The notes under the pieces were generated by a model. The model saw only the letters and a program-made list of their open reading frames with translations, ran no database searches and was not told the origin of the DNA. A program made the position numbers and the translations under genes. 28,565 nt of DNA from Bacteriovoracaceae bacterium UBA6144 (lineage in GTDB: Bacteria; Bdellovibrionota; Bacteriovoracia; Bacteriovoracales; Bacteriovoracaceae), in assembly GCA_002435705.1 (NCBI GenBank), contig DIVA01000033.1, forward strand, positions 1 to 28,565, read 5' to 3'. Below, piece after piece: positions 16,718 to 26,604 of the stretch. Every line of letters starts with the position of its first letter. Position 1 is the first letter of the stretch.

Positions 16718-17791
16718 TTATTCAAGAATGAAGTAGAGGGGATCGACAGCAATTCCATTAACTCTCACCTCGTAGTGAAGGTGAGGACCTGTAGAATGTC
16801 CTGTGCTGCCTACTCCGGCGAGGAGCATGCCGCGCTTGATCCGCTGTCCGTTTTTTACAAAAAGATTTTGATTGTGTGCATACAGAGTCTCGATGCCGAA
16901 GCCGTGATCGATCTGCACAAATTTTCCAAACCCCGCTTTCTCGCCAGAGTAGGTAATCACGCCATCCGCAGGGGCGATGATCTGAGTTCCATAAGGGGCA
17001 CCGACATCGATGCCTTCGTGCATTTTAAGTTTGCCTGAGTGCGGAGAGATACGTTGACCGAAGTAGCTGGTGATCCAGCCTTGAGCGGGCAGAAGAGTCG
17101 GAGTGCTGGCAAGATAAGATTCTTTGTCGAGCAGATGCTGATCCAACTTATGAATATTTTCTTCCAATTGACTCACAACTTCTTTGATGCGGTTGTACTG
17201 ATAATCAAAGCGCGCGTACTCACTTGAGAGGCCAAAGCTTCGGCGTGCCAGCTCACTCCAGCGCTTGGTGATGTTATAACTTTTTTCAAGACCTAAGGTC
17301 GCAGCGATCTTTTGGTCATAGGCGAGTTTAAGTTCATTGTACTCGGGGTAGTCCTCGACGTTATCGAATTTGAGATACTCATCAATCATCGGCGCAGAAG
17401 TCTGTTTAGGGGAGAGTGGGCTTTCCTCTTGGGGATTTGGGTCGATGCTCCAGTTCAGCATGCTGCCGCCTTCACTGGCCTCTTCAAGGCCCGTGATCAC
17501 GCGCAGTTTTCTCTCAAATGTGTTAATGCGTCTCAGGTCATCGGCTAGTGTGTTCATCTTCATCTGGAAGAGCTGAACCTGCTCTTTGAGTTGGCGATTT
17601 TCAAGACCCAAGTGTTTGTTCTCGTAAACCTGCTGAAGGATTTTCCAATAGTCGTAAGCCAAGATGCCAATCAAGAGCATCAGCATCACGCCAAAAAAAG
17701 CTAAGGAGCGAAAAAAGAGTGCTGGAATCTTAAAAGATTTAACGCCTTTTTCTTTTTCCGGAATGATCATGACAGTAAAATAATTGTTCAT
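16718..17791 (-). CDS. Membrane-anchored M23 (LytM) metallopeptidase
   Basis: A 357-residue envelope protein. A short basic cytoplasmic N-terminus precedes one membrane helix (about 26-47), followed by a coiled-coil stretch (about 50-100), a linker with a second helical region (about 145-225) and the LytM domain (about 236-353). Zinc ligands His258 and Asp262 (HEGID) and His339, plus His306 and His337, are all present, so it should be an active peptidoglycan endopeptidase, unlike degenerate EnvC/NlpD types. Ribosome site AAGG lies about eight bases before ATG 17791. It heads the operon with secA 15 bases downstream. It may serve cell division or self-wall remodelling; use against prey wall is possible but not shown. 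Confidence 0.92.
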   Translation of the reverse strand: MNNYFTVMIIPEKEKGVKSFKIPALFFRSLAFFGVMLMLLIGILAYDYWKILQQVYENKHLGLENRQLKEQVQLFQMKMNTLADDLRRINTFERKLRVITGLEEASEGGSMLNWSIDPNPQEESPLSPKQTSAPMIDEYLKFDNVEDYPEYNELKLAYDQKIAATLGLEKSYNITKRWSELARRSFGLSSEYARFDYQYNRIKEVVSQLEENIHKLDQHLLDKESYLASTPTLLPAQGWITSYFGQRISPHSGKLKMHEGIDVGAPYGTQIIAPADGVITYSGEKAGFGKFVQIDHGFGIETLYAHNQNLFVKNGQRIKRGMLLAGVGSTGHSTGPHLHYEVRVNGIAVDPLYFILE

Positions 17792-17844
17792 GGGTAAACC
17801 TTACTCGTATCAATGATTTTATTGATTTAAGTATTGTAAAAGGC

Positions 17845-17861
17845 TTCCCGTCAGATGGGAA
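17845..17861 (-). promoter_or_regulatory. Inverted repeat between the PP2C and M23 genes
   Basis: TTCCC and GGGAA arms flank seven bases. Read on the reverse strand it follows the PP2C stop and precedes a CCTTTT run, so it could be a weak terminator. It also overlaps a possible promoter for the M23-secA operon (TTCCCA, 17 bases, TACAAT). Either reading is uncertain. Confidence 0.3.
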
Positions 17862-17867
17862 TAAGTT

Positions 17868-18617
17868 TTATTCCTGGGCCAGAGAAAGAACCACTGAGAT
17901 GTTGTCTTGCCCACCATTCTCGTTAGCTTGATGGATCAATTCTTTGACAGCATTTTGTAAATCAGAGTTCTTGGCCTGCGCGGGAATAGGGATGTTCTTT
18001 TGCAGGATGTAAAGAATGTCTTTGTCACTGACTTTTCCATGGAGACCGTCGGAGCAGATGAGAAATAAATCATTCTTGCAGACTTGATAAGAGAAAACGT
18101 CAACTATCACTTCGGGTTCAAATCCCACAGAGCGCACAAGCACGTTTTTTTGCTTATCAAGAAGGGCGTCTTTGCGGTTATACACACCCATGTTGAGCTT
18201 TTCTTGCACAAAAGAATGGTCCCGTGTGAGTTGGAAAAGTTCTCCGTTATGCATCATGTAGACGCGAGAGTCTCCTACATTTCCAATCCAGACTTTATTT
18301 CCATGATAATAAAGCACTGCAACTGTTGTCCCCATGCCCTTGAGCTCAGGCTCCTCATCTGATTTGCGGTGAATCTCTTGATTCACGTGTTGAATACAGC
18401 GACTCACTAAATCTTTGGGCTCCAGTTCACTTCTGAATTTTGTGAGAAAGGGAGGCATGAGGGCCGCTGTCATTTGAGAGGCGATGTCTCCTCCATTGTG
18501 GCCACCCATGCCATCAGCAACGGCAAAAAAATGATGGGCTGGATCCAGACAAATAGAGTCTTGATTGGTCTTTCTTTTGCGCCCAATATCGGTGGCACCT
18601 GCGTGAATAATGCTCAT
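17868..18617 (-). CDS. PP2C-family serine/threonine phosphatase
   Basis: A soluble metal-dependent protein phosphatase of 249 residues, the usual size for bacterial Stp/PrpC enzymes. Metal-binding motifs are intact: Asp35 in ADGMGGH (34-40), GDSRVY (115-120), Asp190 in CSDGLHGKVSD, and Asp238 in GGQDNISVV. The N-terminal TDIGRKRKTNQDS is also typical. GGAAGGA (18627-18633, reverse strand) precedes ATG 18617, and a good sigma-70 promoter lies just upstream. It is divergent to prkA, a predicted serine kinase, which makes a kinase/phosphatase pair plausible, although bacterial PP2C partners are usually Hanks-type kinases and none is in this window. Confidence 0.94.
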   Translation of the reverse strand: MSIIHAGATDIGRKRKTNQDSICLDPAHHFFAVADGMGGHNGGDIASQMTAALMPPFLTKFRSELEPKDLVSRCIQHVNQEIHRKSDEEPELKGMGTTVAVLYYHGNKVWIGNVGDSRVYMMHNGELFQLTRDHSFVQEKLNMGVYNRKDALLDKQKNVLVRSVGFEPEVIVDVFSYQVCKNDLFLICSDGLHGKVSDKDILYILQKNIPIPAQAKNSDLQNAVKELIHQANENGGQDNISVVLSLAQE

Positions 18618-18641
18618 GAAGTTAAATCCTTCCTCTCATCT

Positions 18642-18669
18642 ATTCTATGAGTAGTTTGATGTAAGTCAA
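18642..18669 (-). promoter_or_regulatory. Sigma-70-like promoter of the PP2C gene
   Basis: On the reverse strand TTGACT (18669-18664) and TAGAAT (18647-18642) are separated by 16 bases, five of six matches to each consensus. The predicted transcript start near 18635 leaves a leader of about 18 bases that still holds the GGAAGGA ribosome site. Confidence 0.55.
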
Positions 18670-18702
18670 AGAAAAGAAAAATGCTCAAGTATAATCTGTA
18701 AT

Positions 18703-18716
18703 ATTCCCATGGGAAT
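18703..18716. promoter_or_regulatory. 14-base perfect palindrome in the PP2C/prkA divergent region
   Basis: ATTCCCATGGGAAT is a perfect palindrome. It starts 7 bases after a plus-strand TATAAT box (18690-18695, no good -35), where a repressor would sit on a prkA promoter. A looser TTCCC-N7-GGGAA occurs at 17845-17861 upstream of the M23 gene. A role as operator is inference. A small GGGC/GCCC hairpin also lies at 18751-18763 in the presumed prkA leader. Confidence 0.4.
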
Positions 18717-18786
18717 GAAGTCGTTTTCAGGTGTAAAATAGAGGAGTATTGGGCGTTTTGCCCCTATGAATTTTAAGGGAGCTTCC

Positions 18787-20847
18787 ATGGCATTTGATAT
18801 CCAACAATTCATTTCTTCCAATTATAATCCCAAAGATTTTTCCCACCTTCACTGGACGGGAACTTTTCAAGATTATGTGGATCTCGTGCTCAAGCGACCA
18901 GAGATTGCACGCAATTCTTTTCAGCGCATCTACGACATGATTATGTCCTATGGAACTTCACAATACACTGAGTATAAAAAAGATGTGGTCCGCTATCACT
19001 TCTTTGATGATCCGTTTGAGAATGGAAAAGATGCCATTTTTGGCATTGATGTTCACCTTATGAAAATGGTGAACTTCTTCAAATCAGCGGCCTTGGGTTA
19101 CGGCACAGAAAAGCGTGTACTTCTTCTGCACGGTCCAGTGGGCTCTGCCAAATCTTCAGTCTCTCGTCTCTTGAAAAAAGGCCTTGAGCACTATTCACGT
19201 ATGGATGAAGGTATGCTCTACACTTACGAGTGGGTGGACGAGGAAGGATCAGCCATTTTGGGTGGTCAAAAACTCTTCCCAAGCCCCATGCATGAAGAAC
19301 CCCTCAAGCTTCTTCCTCTGGAAGTGCGCGAGCAGTTTGTGGCAATGGTGAACAAAGAGCGTAAAAACAAAGATGGTTATAAAGTAAAAATTAAAGGGGA
19401 AGTAAACCCTGCTTGCCGCTACATCCTGAACGAGTACATGGTTAAATACGGTGGGGATTGGAACCGAGTCATGAAGCACGTGCGCGTGAAGCGTTTACTG
19501 CTTTCAGAAAAAGATCGCAGAGGTATTGGTACGTTTCAGCCCAAAGATGAAAAAAACCAAGACTCCACGGAGCTTACCGGTGATATCAACTACCGCAAAA
19601 TTGCCATCTACGGATCAGACTCTGATCCCCGTGCCTTTAACTTCGATGGTGAATTCAACATCGCTAACCGTGGTATCGTAGAATTCATCGAGATGCTCAA
19701 GCTCGATGTTGCCTTCTTGTACGATCTCCTCGGTGCTTCACAAGAACAGTCGATCAAACCTAAAAAGTTCGCTCAGACTCACATTGATCTGGTGATTCTC
19801 GGTCACACCAACGAGCCGGAATACAGAAAGCTTCAGTCAAACGAGTTCATGGAAGCTCTCCGTGACCGTACCGTGAAAATTGATGTGCCCTATATCACGC
19901 GTCTGGATCAAGAGTGTCGCATTTATAAAAAAGATTATAACAAAGACACGATCCCGAACATTCACATTGCTCCTCACACTCTTGAAATGGCGAGTATGTG
20001 GGCCATCATGACACGACTAGAAGAGCCCAAGAAGAGTGATCTCACCAAACTGCAAAAGCTCAAGCTCTTCAACGGTAAAACACTTCCTGGCTACAATGAA
20101 GACAATGTGAAAGAGCTCCGTAAGGAAGCGATCCGTGAAGGTCTCGAGGGGATTTCTCCCCGTTATATTCAAGATAAAATTTCTAATGCTCTTGTGAAAA
20201 ATGGTCACGTGGGTTGTTTAAATCCTTTCATGGTGTTTAATGAACTTGAGAGTGGATTGAAGCACCATGCTCTGATCAATTCTCCAGACCAGTTAGACAA
20301 TTACCGTGAAGCTCTCGCTATCGTGCGCCAAGAGTATGAAGACATTGTAAAAAATGACGTGCAGAAAGCTATCAGCGTAGATGAGTCCGCGATCCAGACT
20401 CTCTGTGCGAACTATGTCGATAACGTCAAAGCCTACACGCAGAAAGAGAAGATCAGAAACAAGTACTCGAACAAACTCGAAGAAGCCGATGAGAGATTCA
20501 TGCGCTCGATTGAAGAGAAGATTGATATCCCTGATTCGCGCAAAGATGATTTCCGCCGTGAGCTGATGAACTACATCGGAGCCCTTGCGATTGAAGGCAA
20601 GCAGTTTGACTTCAAGATGAACGAGCGTCTTCACAGAGCGCTAGAGCTGAAGCTCTTCGATGATCAGAAAGACACGATCAAGCTCACGACCATCATTTCA
20701 AATGTGGTGGATAAGCAGACTCAAGAGAAAATTGAAGTGGTGAAGAGCCGCTTGATTAATAACTTTGGCTACTGTGAGATGTGTGCCACCGACGCTCTTA
20801 ATTTTGTGGCGTCGATCTTTGCGAAGGGCGACTCGATTCAGAGCTAG
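18787..20847 (+). CDS. prkA: PrkA family serine protein kinase (AAA+)
   Basis: A 686-residue homologue of Bacillus PrkA and E. coli YeaG. An AAA+ domain carries the Walker A loop GPVGSAKSS (116-124) and a sensor-like GHTNEPEYRKL segment; the C-terminal third corresponds to the PrkA domain said to resemble protein kinases. In B. subtilis and E. coli these proteins act in sporulation or nutrient-stress adaptation; recent work on PrkA has also argued for protease activity, so the biochemical role is not settled. ATG 18787 is chosen over ATG 18766 because AAGGGA at 18775-18780 sits six bases before it. It begins the three-gene prkA-yeaH-spoVR operon; yeaH starts 8 bases after the stop. Confidence 0.95.
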   Translation: MAFDIQQFISSNYNPKDFSHLHWTGTFQDYVDLVLKRPEIARNSFQRIYDMIMSYGTSQYTEYKKDVVRYHFFDDPFENGKDAIFGIDVHLMKMVNFFKSAALGYGTEKRVLLLHGPVGSAKSSVSRLLKKGLEHYSRMDEGMLYTYEWVDEEGSAILGGQKLFPSPMHEEPLKLLPLEVREQFVAMVNKERKNKDGYKVKIKGEVNPACRYILNEYMVKYGGDWNRVMKHVRVKRLLLSEKDRRGIGTFQPKDEKNQDSTELTGDINYRKIAIYGSDSDPRAFNFDGEFNIANRGIVEFIEMLKLDVAFLYDLLGASQEQSIKPKKFAQTHIDLVILGHTNEPEYRKLQSNEFMEALRDRTVKIDVPYITRLDQECRIYKKDYNKDTIPNIHIAPHTLEMASMWAIMTRLEEPKKSDLTKLQKLKLFNGKTLPGYNEDNVKELRKEAIREGLEGISPRYIQDKISNALVKNGHVGCLNPFMVFNELESGLKHHALINSPDQLDNYREALAIVRQEYEDIVKNDVQKAISVDESAIQTLCANYVDNVKAYTQKEKIRNKYSNKLEEADERFMRSIEEKIDIPDSRKDDFRRELMNYIGALAIEGKQFDFKMNERLHRALELKLFDDQKDTIKLTTIISNVVDKQTQEKIEVVKSRLINNFGYCEMCATDALNFVASIFAKGDSIQS

Positions 20848-20855
20848 GAGGCTTC

Positions 20856-21974
20856 TTGGACCATCCCATCAAGCGGGATCACTCCCGCTTTAGAAAGATT
20901 ATTAAAGGCAAAATTCGAGACAATCTTCGAAAGTATGTCTCGCAAGGCCAGCAGATCATCCCAAAGGGGACGGACAAGTTCACCGTCCCCATGCCTTCGA
21001 TTGATATTCCCCGTTTTAAGTTTGGCGATAAATCCCAAGGGGGAACGGGCCAAGGTCAAGGCCAGCCAGGAGATCCGGTTCAAGGTCAGCCAGATCCGAA
21101 TGGAGAGCCAGGACAAGGGGAAGCGGGCGAGGGGGAAGGAAATAAGGAGCTCGACGTTGAGCTCTCTTTGGATGAACTCGCACGCATTCTAGGTGAAGAG
21201 CTGGCCCTTCCTAATATCGAGCCCAAGGGTAAAAAAAGCCTGAAGTCCACAAAAGATAAGTACACCAATATCGGAACGACGGGCCCTGATTCTCTCCGCC
21301 ATCTTCGTCGCACTTATAAGCAGGCACTCAAACGTCAAATTGCCATGGATTCCTACAATCCAGAGAATCCTACGGTGGTGCCGATTCGCAGAGACTTTCG
21401 CTATAAATCTTGGCAAACCAAGACTGAGAATCAAAACGCGGCGGTTGTGATCTACATGATGGACGTCTCCGGCTCCATGGGAGATGAGCAAAAAGAAATT
21501 GTGCGCACGGAATCTTTTTGGATCAACCTCTGGCTGAAAAGTCAGTACAAAGACATTGAGATCCGCTACATCATCCACGATGCCACGGCCAAGGAAGTTG
21601 ACGAACAAACATTTTTTAGAACCCGCGAGTCTGGAGGGACACTCATTTCTTCAGCCTTCAGTCTTTGCAAAGAAATCATCGAAGCTGACTACCCACCCAC
21701 AGAATGGAATATCTATCCTTTTCATTTCTCCGACGGGGACAACTGGAGTGCCGATGATACAAAACTCTGCCTTGATCTCTTAGATAATTTCATTCTTCCG
21801 GCCTCTAATCAATTTTGTTACGGGCAAGTGGAAAGTCGCTATGGCTCAGGTCAGTTTTATAAAGACCTTGTCGCTCGTTATGGACAAGACCACGAGAATC
21901 TTGTGTTGAGCAAAATTAAAAATAAAGAAGGCATTCTTGATTCCATCAAAGAATTCCTTGGAAAAGGTAAGTAA
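20856..21974 (+). CDS. yeaH: YeaH/DUF444 family protein with vWA-type metal site
   Basis: A 372-residue member of the DUF444 family that always travels with PrkA. The N-terminal RDHSRFRKIIKGKIRDNLRKY is typical; a Gly/Gln/Pro linker (about 59-96) is longer and more repetitive than a plain loop. The C-terminal half is a von Willebrand A-like domain with the MIDAS sequence DVSGSM (Asp203, Ser205, Ser207). It is thought to work with the PrkA ATPase in the way other AAA+/vWA pairs do, but the reaction is unknown. The start is a TTG at 20856, with a full AGGAGG at 20846-20851 that overlaps the prkA stop; the next in-frame starts would cut the conserved N-terminus. Confidence 0.93.
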   Translation: MDHPIKRDHSRFRKIIKGKIRDNLRKYVSQGQQIIPKGTDKFTVPMPSIDIPRFKFGDKSQGGTGQGQGQPGDPVQGQPDPNGEPGQGEAGEGEGNKELDVELSLDELARILGEELALPNIEPKGKKSLKSTKDKYTNIGTTGPDSLRHLRRTYKQALKRQIAMDSYNPENPTVVPIRRDFRYKSWQTKTENQNAAVVIYMMDVSGSMGDEQKEIVRTESFWINLWLKSQYKDIEIRYIIHDATAKEVDEQTFFRTRESGGTLISSAFSLCKEIIEADYPPTEWNIYPFHFSDGDNWSADDTKLCLDLLDNFILPASNQFCYGQVESRYGSGQFYKDLVARYGQDHENLVLSKIKNKEGILDSIKEFLGKGK

Positions 21975-21977
21975 TCC

Positions 21978-23474
<1,497 letters not shown>

Positions 23475-23475
23475 T

Positions 23476-24876
23476 CTATTTTTTTACGAGATTGATCAGG
23501 GCATCATCCATTTCATCGATATCCCGTGGATCAATGAACAATGGTTCTTTGAAGCTGCTCACTTCTTGTGAGATGAGTAGTTTTTGCAGTGGCTCTCCCT
23601 CGATGGTGTTGTCCTCACGCTTGATGAGCGTTGGGAAATCATTCCAAATCATTAAGGCGTTAGTGAGCCAACAATTGGTAATGTCTCCGGCCTGGCAGCC
23701 ACGAGCGGCGTGCTTTGAGAGGCGATCTTGATCATTTCTTCGCAAGGCCACGTAGGTGGAAAGCTGAATGGTCTCGAGAGCAGTGTCTTCACCTTTCTCA
23801 CGATGGACTTGCTCCAAATTCGTCAAAGCATCGTCAAATTTTTCAAGTTTCATCGCAAACGCCGCAGTGGTGGTGAGTTTTTGCATACGGTTTTTTTCAT
23901 ACACATAAATTCGTTCAGAAAACTTCAATCCATCGCTCCACTGCTCCAGTGCCCAGGCCAATGGCAGGGCACGTTCTACCGCGTTGTGGGAGTTGGCTTT
24001 CTGTTTAAGAGCGAGTTTGAATTGGGCGTAGGCGAGTTCCTGGTTTCCACGCAGAAGCCATAAATTTCCCTTCATATTTTCCACATTGGGATTTGAAATG
24101 TCTTCCATCAATTTCCAGGCCATGGAAAAACGACCTTGACGAAAATAGACTTGTGCCATGACGGCGCGAGTTTCTTCATCCTCGATGGCGTCATAGTCAA
24201 GTGTTTCAAGATCGTCGATCAGTTTCGACTCCACATTAAGAAAGAGCGCAAGCTTTAAGAAGGAACGTAGCTCATCCAGGGGAAGATTTTTGATGCTTCG
24301 TTTTTTAACGAGATCTTTGGTTAAACTTGGATTTTTTCTGCCCGCCATCACCACTAGAATTTCCATCCATTCAATATCCCTGCCGCGCAGGTCTTTATTG
24401 TTTTCCTGTTTGCAACGGGCCCACTCATCCTCAAGCGTTAAGACATCTTCCAGTGCGATCCTCACTAAGGTTTTCATGCCACAGATATGTGCAAAATGTG
24501 GAAACTTTGCAAGCTCAGGTTTTGAGAGGGTCTTAAGCACCGCTTTCCAGTTCCCATCTTGAAAGTCTGCTAATGCAAGATATCGCAAAGTAGTAGGGAG
24601 GAGATCGTCTTGGTCTCGCAGCATCAGCTTCTTGATGCTGGAGCGAGCGAGTTCCGTTTCACCATTTAAGAGTAGAAATTTGGCTTCCTTTAAAAGACCC
24701 ATGCGCTTAGATCGCGCATCACTGAGAATGCGATTGATCACGACGTTCTCAATCCCAAACTCACGGGCCTGAACCTCGCCTCTAAATTTGTAGATCTCAT
24801 CATTACCCACGCTAAAGCCAGCCTGTGGGAAAGCTTTGGGGGCTAAGAAGAGGCAAAAAAGGGTAAATAAAAACAT
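23476..24876 (-). CDS. Secreted TPR-like repeat protein
   Basis: A 466-residue exported protein with a signal peptide (about 1-19, cut near FPQA). The mature part is almost all helical with repeated TPR-like patterns (for example LKEAKFLLLNGETELARSSI, VMAQVYFRQGRFSMAWKLM, NLWLLRGNQELAYAQFKLAL, AAFAMKLEKFDDALTNL), suggesting a periplasmic scaffold of several TPR units. There is no enzymatic motif and I cannot name a family. ATG 24876 has only a poor ribosome site. It is divergent from the secreted orphan at 24931 with 54 bases between them, which hold an inverted repeat, and convergent with spoVR with 1 base between. Confidence 0.75.
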   Translation of the reverse strand: MFLFTLFCLFLAPKAFPQAGFSVGNDEIYKFRGEVQAREFGIENVVINRILSDARSKRMGLLKEAKFLLLNGETELARSSIKKLMLRDQDDLLPTTLRYLALADFQDGNWKAVLKTLSKPELAKFPHFAHICGMKTLVRIALEDVLTLEDEWARCKQENNKDLRGRDIEWMEILVVMAGRKNPSLTKDLVKKRSIKNLPLDELRSFLKLALFLNVESKLIDDLETLDYDAIEDEETRAVMAQVYFRQGRFSMAWKLMEDISNPNVENMKGNLWLLRGNQELAYAQFKLALKQKANSHNAVERALPLAWALEQWSDGLKFSERIYVYEKNRMQKLTTTAAFAMKLEKFDDALTNLEQVHREKGEDTALETIQLSTYVALRRNDQDRLSKHAARGCQAGDITNCWLTNALMIWNDFPTLIKREDNTIEGEPLQKLLISQEVSSFKEPLFIDPRDIDEMDDALINLVKK

Positions 24877-24883
24877 GTCTTAA

Positions 24884-24906
24884 TTTTCGGTCAATCTCTC
24901 CGAAAA
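24884..24906. promoter_or_regulatory. Inverted repeat in the divergent region of the TPR-like and orphan genes
   Basis: TTTTCGG (24884-24890) and CCGAAAA (24900-24906) form perfect 7-base arms around a 9-base spacer, within the 54 bases between two divergent secreted-protein genes. It is placed where one dimeric regulator could control both; it could also form a leader hairpin in the plus-strand transcript. Confidence 0.4.
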
Positions 24907-24930
24907 GATGAGGGAATAGGAAATTACGTT

Positions 24931-26580
24931 ATGAGTAAAATGCTCAAGTTTTTACCACTTATACTTTTGGTCTCAGCGCCAAGCTATGCGCTTATTCCCC
25001 TCGAGGGCCTCCTTAAGGGTCAAGTTGAAACGGATCTACAATTTGATCCGCTTTCATCTGTTTTTAAGTCAAACCCTGAAACCAATGATGGGTCAAAGCA
25101 GCTACACAAATCTTATATCACTCACACCCTTGATGCTCTCTCCTTGAAACAGAGTTGTGATTACATTGGCAAGGCCAATTATGCTTCACTCTCTGATGAA
25201 GTGCGGGCCCATCGCTCTGTGGTGGCGACCTTACAGTATCTAGGGCTTGATGCCACAGTGAAATCCATTGGTCATCTCTCTCGTCAAACTCAGATGGAGC
25301 GAGAGAGTTTTGTGAAAATGGTGGATAATTTAATTGCTGGTAGTTGCTCGCCAAATCTTTCTGTCTATGGACCAAAACTCTTGAAGGCGAATTTTCTCAA
25401 CAGCTTTGATTCCTATTCTGAACAAACCATCCTTCCCACTTTTCCCATCGGTGCGATGGCTTCAGGTGCCTTGGTGTCGAAGTCGCAAAGTCTTGAGGTG
25501 CGTGAGCGAGAGCTGCATCACGGGCTAGTGCTCTTTAGATCTCTCTGCTCTTGGGGTGGTGATACCGAGAATTATCGTCTCTTGCCACCACTCTTAAAAA
25601 ACCCCCTTATCATGAGCTGGGTGTTTAGACATCTCGAAGGCAAGCGCATTGCTTGGAATAAAGAGACTAACGAGGCCCGAGTAATCGAAGACGCAGCGGG
25701 GAGTGTGCAAGTCCTCTGTCCAGATATGATTTGTCGCCGAGTGGAGCTGAATGAATTTAAAAAGAATTTTCCAAAGATCGTGGGATCAAGTGGCACAGGC
25801 CTTGATCTTAAGCGTTTGTGGTGCCAGAGCCTTCGAGATCAAACCATCAACACCTCTGATTCTCAGCATCCCATGATTCGTGAGTGGGGCAAAAAAATTA
25901 ATCCAGAGGATGAAAATCTGATGAGTGCCCAGCTGCTCTCTTTGGTCACTGGGCTCTCAGACTTGGCGGTGATGGCCAAGACTTTTAATGAACTCACTAC
26001 GGATTTGCGCTCACCGATTGATGAACGCTGGAGCAATTGGGCCAATACGAATTTAAAAAACTTCTCCCGAGACACGCTTTATGAAGAGCCCATGGAGATC
26101 AAGGTTCGACCCTTGCGGGAACAGTTAGAGTTGAGTCAGCGAAATTTTCGCGTCGATTTTGCTGTGACCATGGGGGAGCTTGATAAGATTTTTAAAAACT
26201 CAGATAAGGTGAGCCAAACCATTCAGTTAAAGCTCTCTCAAAATTGGCTACGCTGGCTTCGACGCCAGTGGTTTGAGGTGAATTCCAAAGCCTCTCCGGA
26301 GCTGAGAGATCAGTTCATTACTCAGACGGCCAATTTCTTAAAAATTCAAATTGATGCCAAGAAAAAATATTTTCCTAATCCTTTATTTGGCGATGGGATT
26401 GAAGAGCTCATCGCCCTCGAGCTCATTAGTCAGGTGGAGCGTTCTGAGGGAGGGATATTTCTGAGTCTTGATGAAAAGATGTTAACCATTCCCGTGCGCT
26501 TTCATTATGGGCTCTTTGCTCTCTCGTACATGCGTTATAAGGCGCAAATAAAAGCTCGTTCCCAGACCCTTGACTTATAA
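24931..26580 (+). CDS. Secreted orphan protein upstream of sigma-32 gene
   Basis: I do not recognise this 549-residue protein. It has a signal peptide (about 1-20, cut after PSYA) and then a mostly helical, soluble sequence with several cysteines (around SCDYIG, GSCSP, LCSWGG, LCPDMICRR, LWCQS) that could form disulfides in the periplasm. No repeats or catalytic motif are clear. TAGGA at 24917-24921 supports ATG 24931; a second ATG three codons later is possible. It ends 24 bases before rpoH in the same reading frame, so it may be co-transcribed with the sigma factor. It is divergent from the TPR-like gene, and the two may share a regulator. Confidence 0.75.
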   Translation: MSKMLKFLPLILLVSAPSYALIPLEGLLKGQVETDLQFDPLSSVFKSNPETNDGSKQLHKSYITHTLDALSLKQSCDYIGKANYASLSDEVRAHRSVVATLQYLGLDATVKSIGHLSRQTQMERESFVKMVDNLIAGSCSPNLSVYGPKLLKANFLNSFDSYSEQTILPTFPIGAMASGALVSKSQSLEVRERELHHGLVLFRSLCSWGGDTENYRLLPPLLKNPLIMSWVFRHLEGKRIAWNKETNEARVIEDAAGSVQVLCPDMICRRVELNEFKKNFPKIVGSSGTGLDLKRLWCQSLRDQTINTSDSQHPMIREWGKKINPEDENLMSAQLLSLVTGLSDLAVMAKTFNELTTDLRSPIDERWSNWANTNLKNFSRDTLYEEPMEIKVRPLREQLELSQRNFRVDFAVTMGELDKIFKNSDKVSQTIQLKLSQNWLRWLRRQWFEVNSKASPELRDQFITQTANFLKIQIDAKKKYFPNPLFGDGIEELIALELISQVERSEGGIFLSLDEKMLTIPVRFHYGLFALSYMRYKAQIKARSQTLDL

Positions 26581-26604
26581 AGATTAGAGTCCATCCTTAG
26601 TAGC

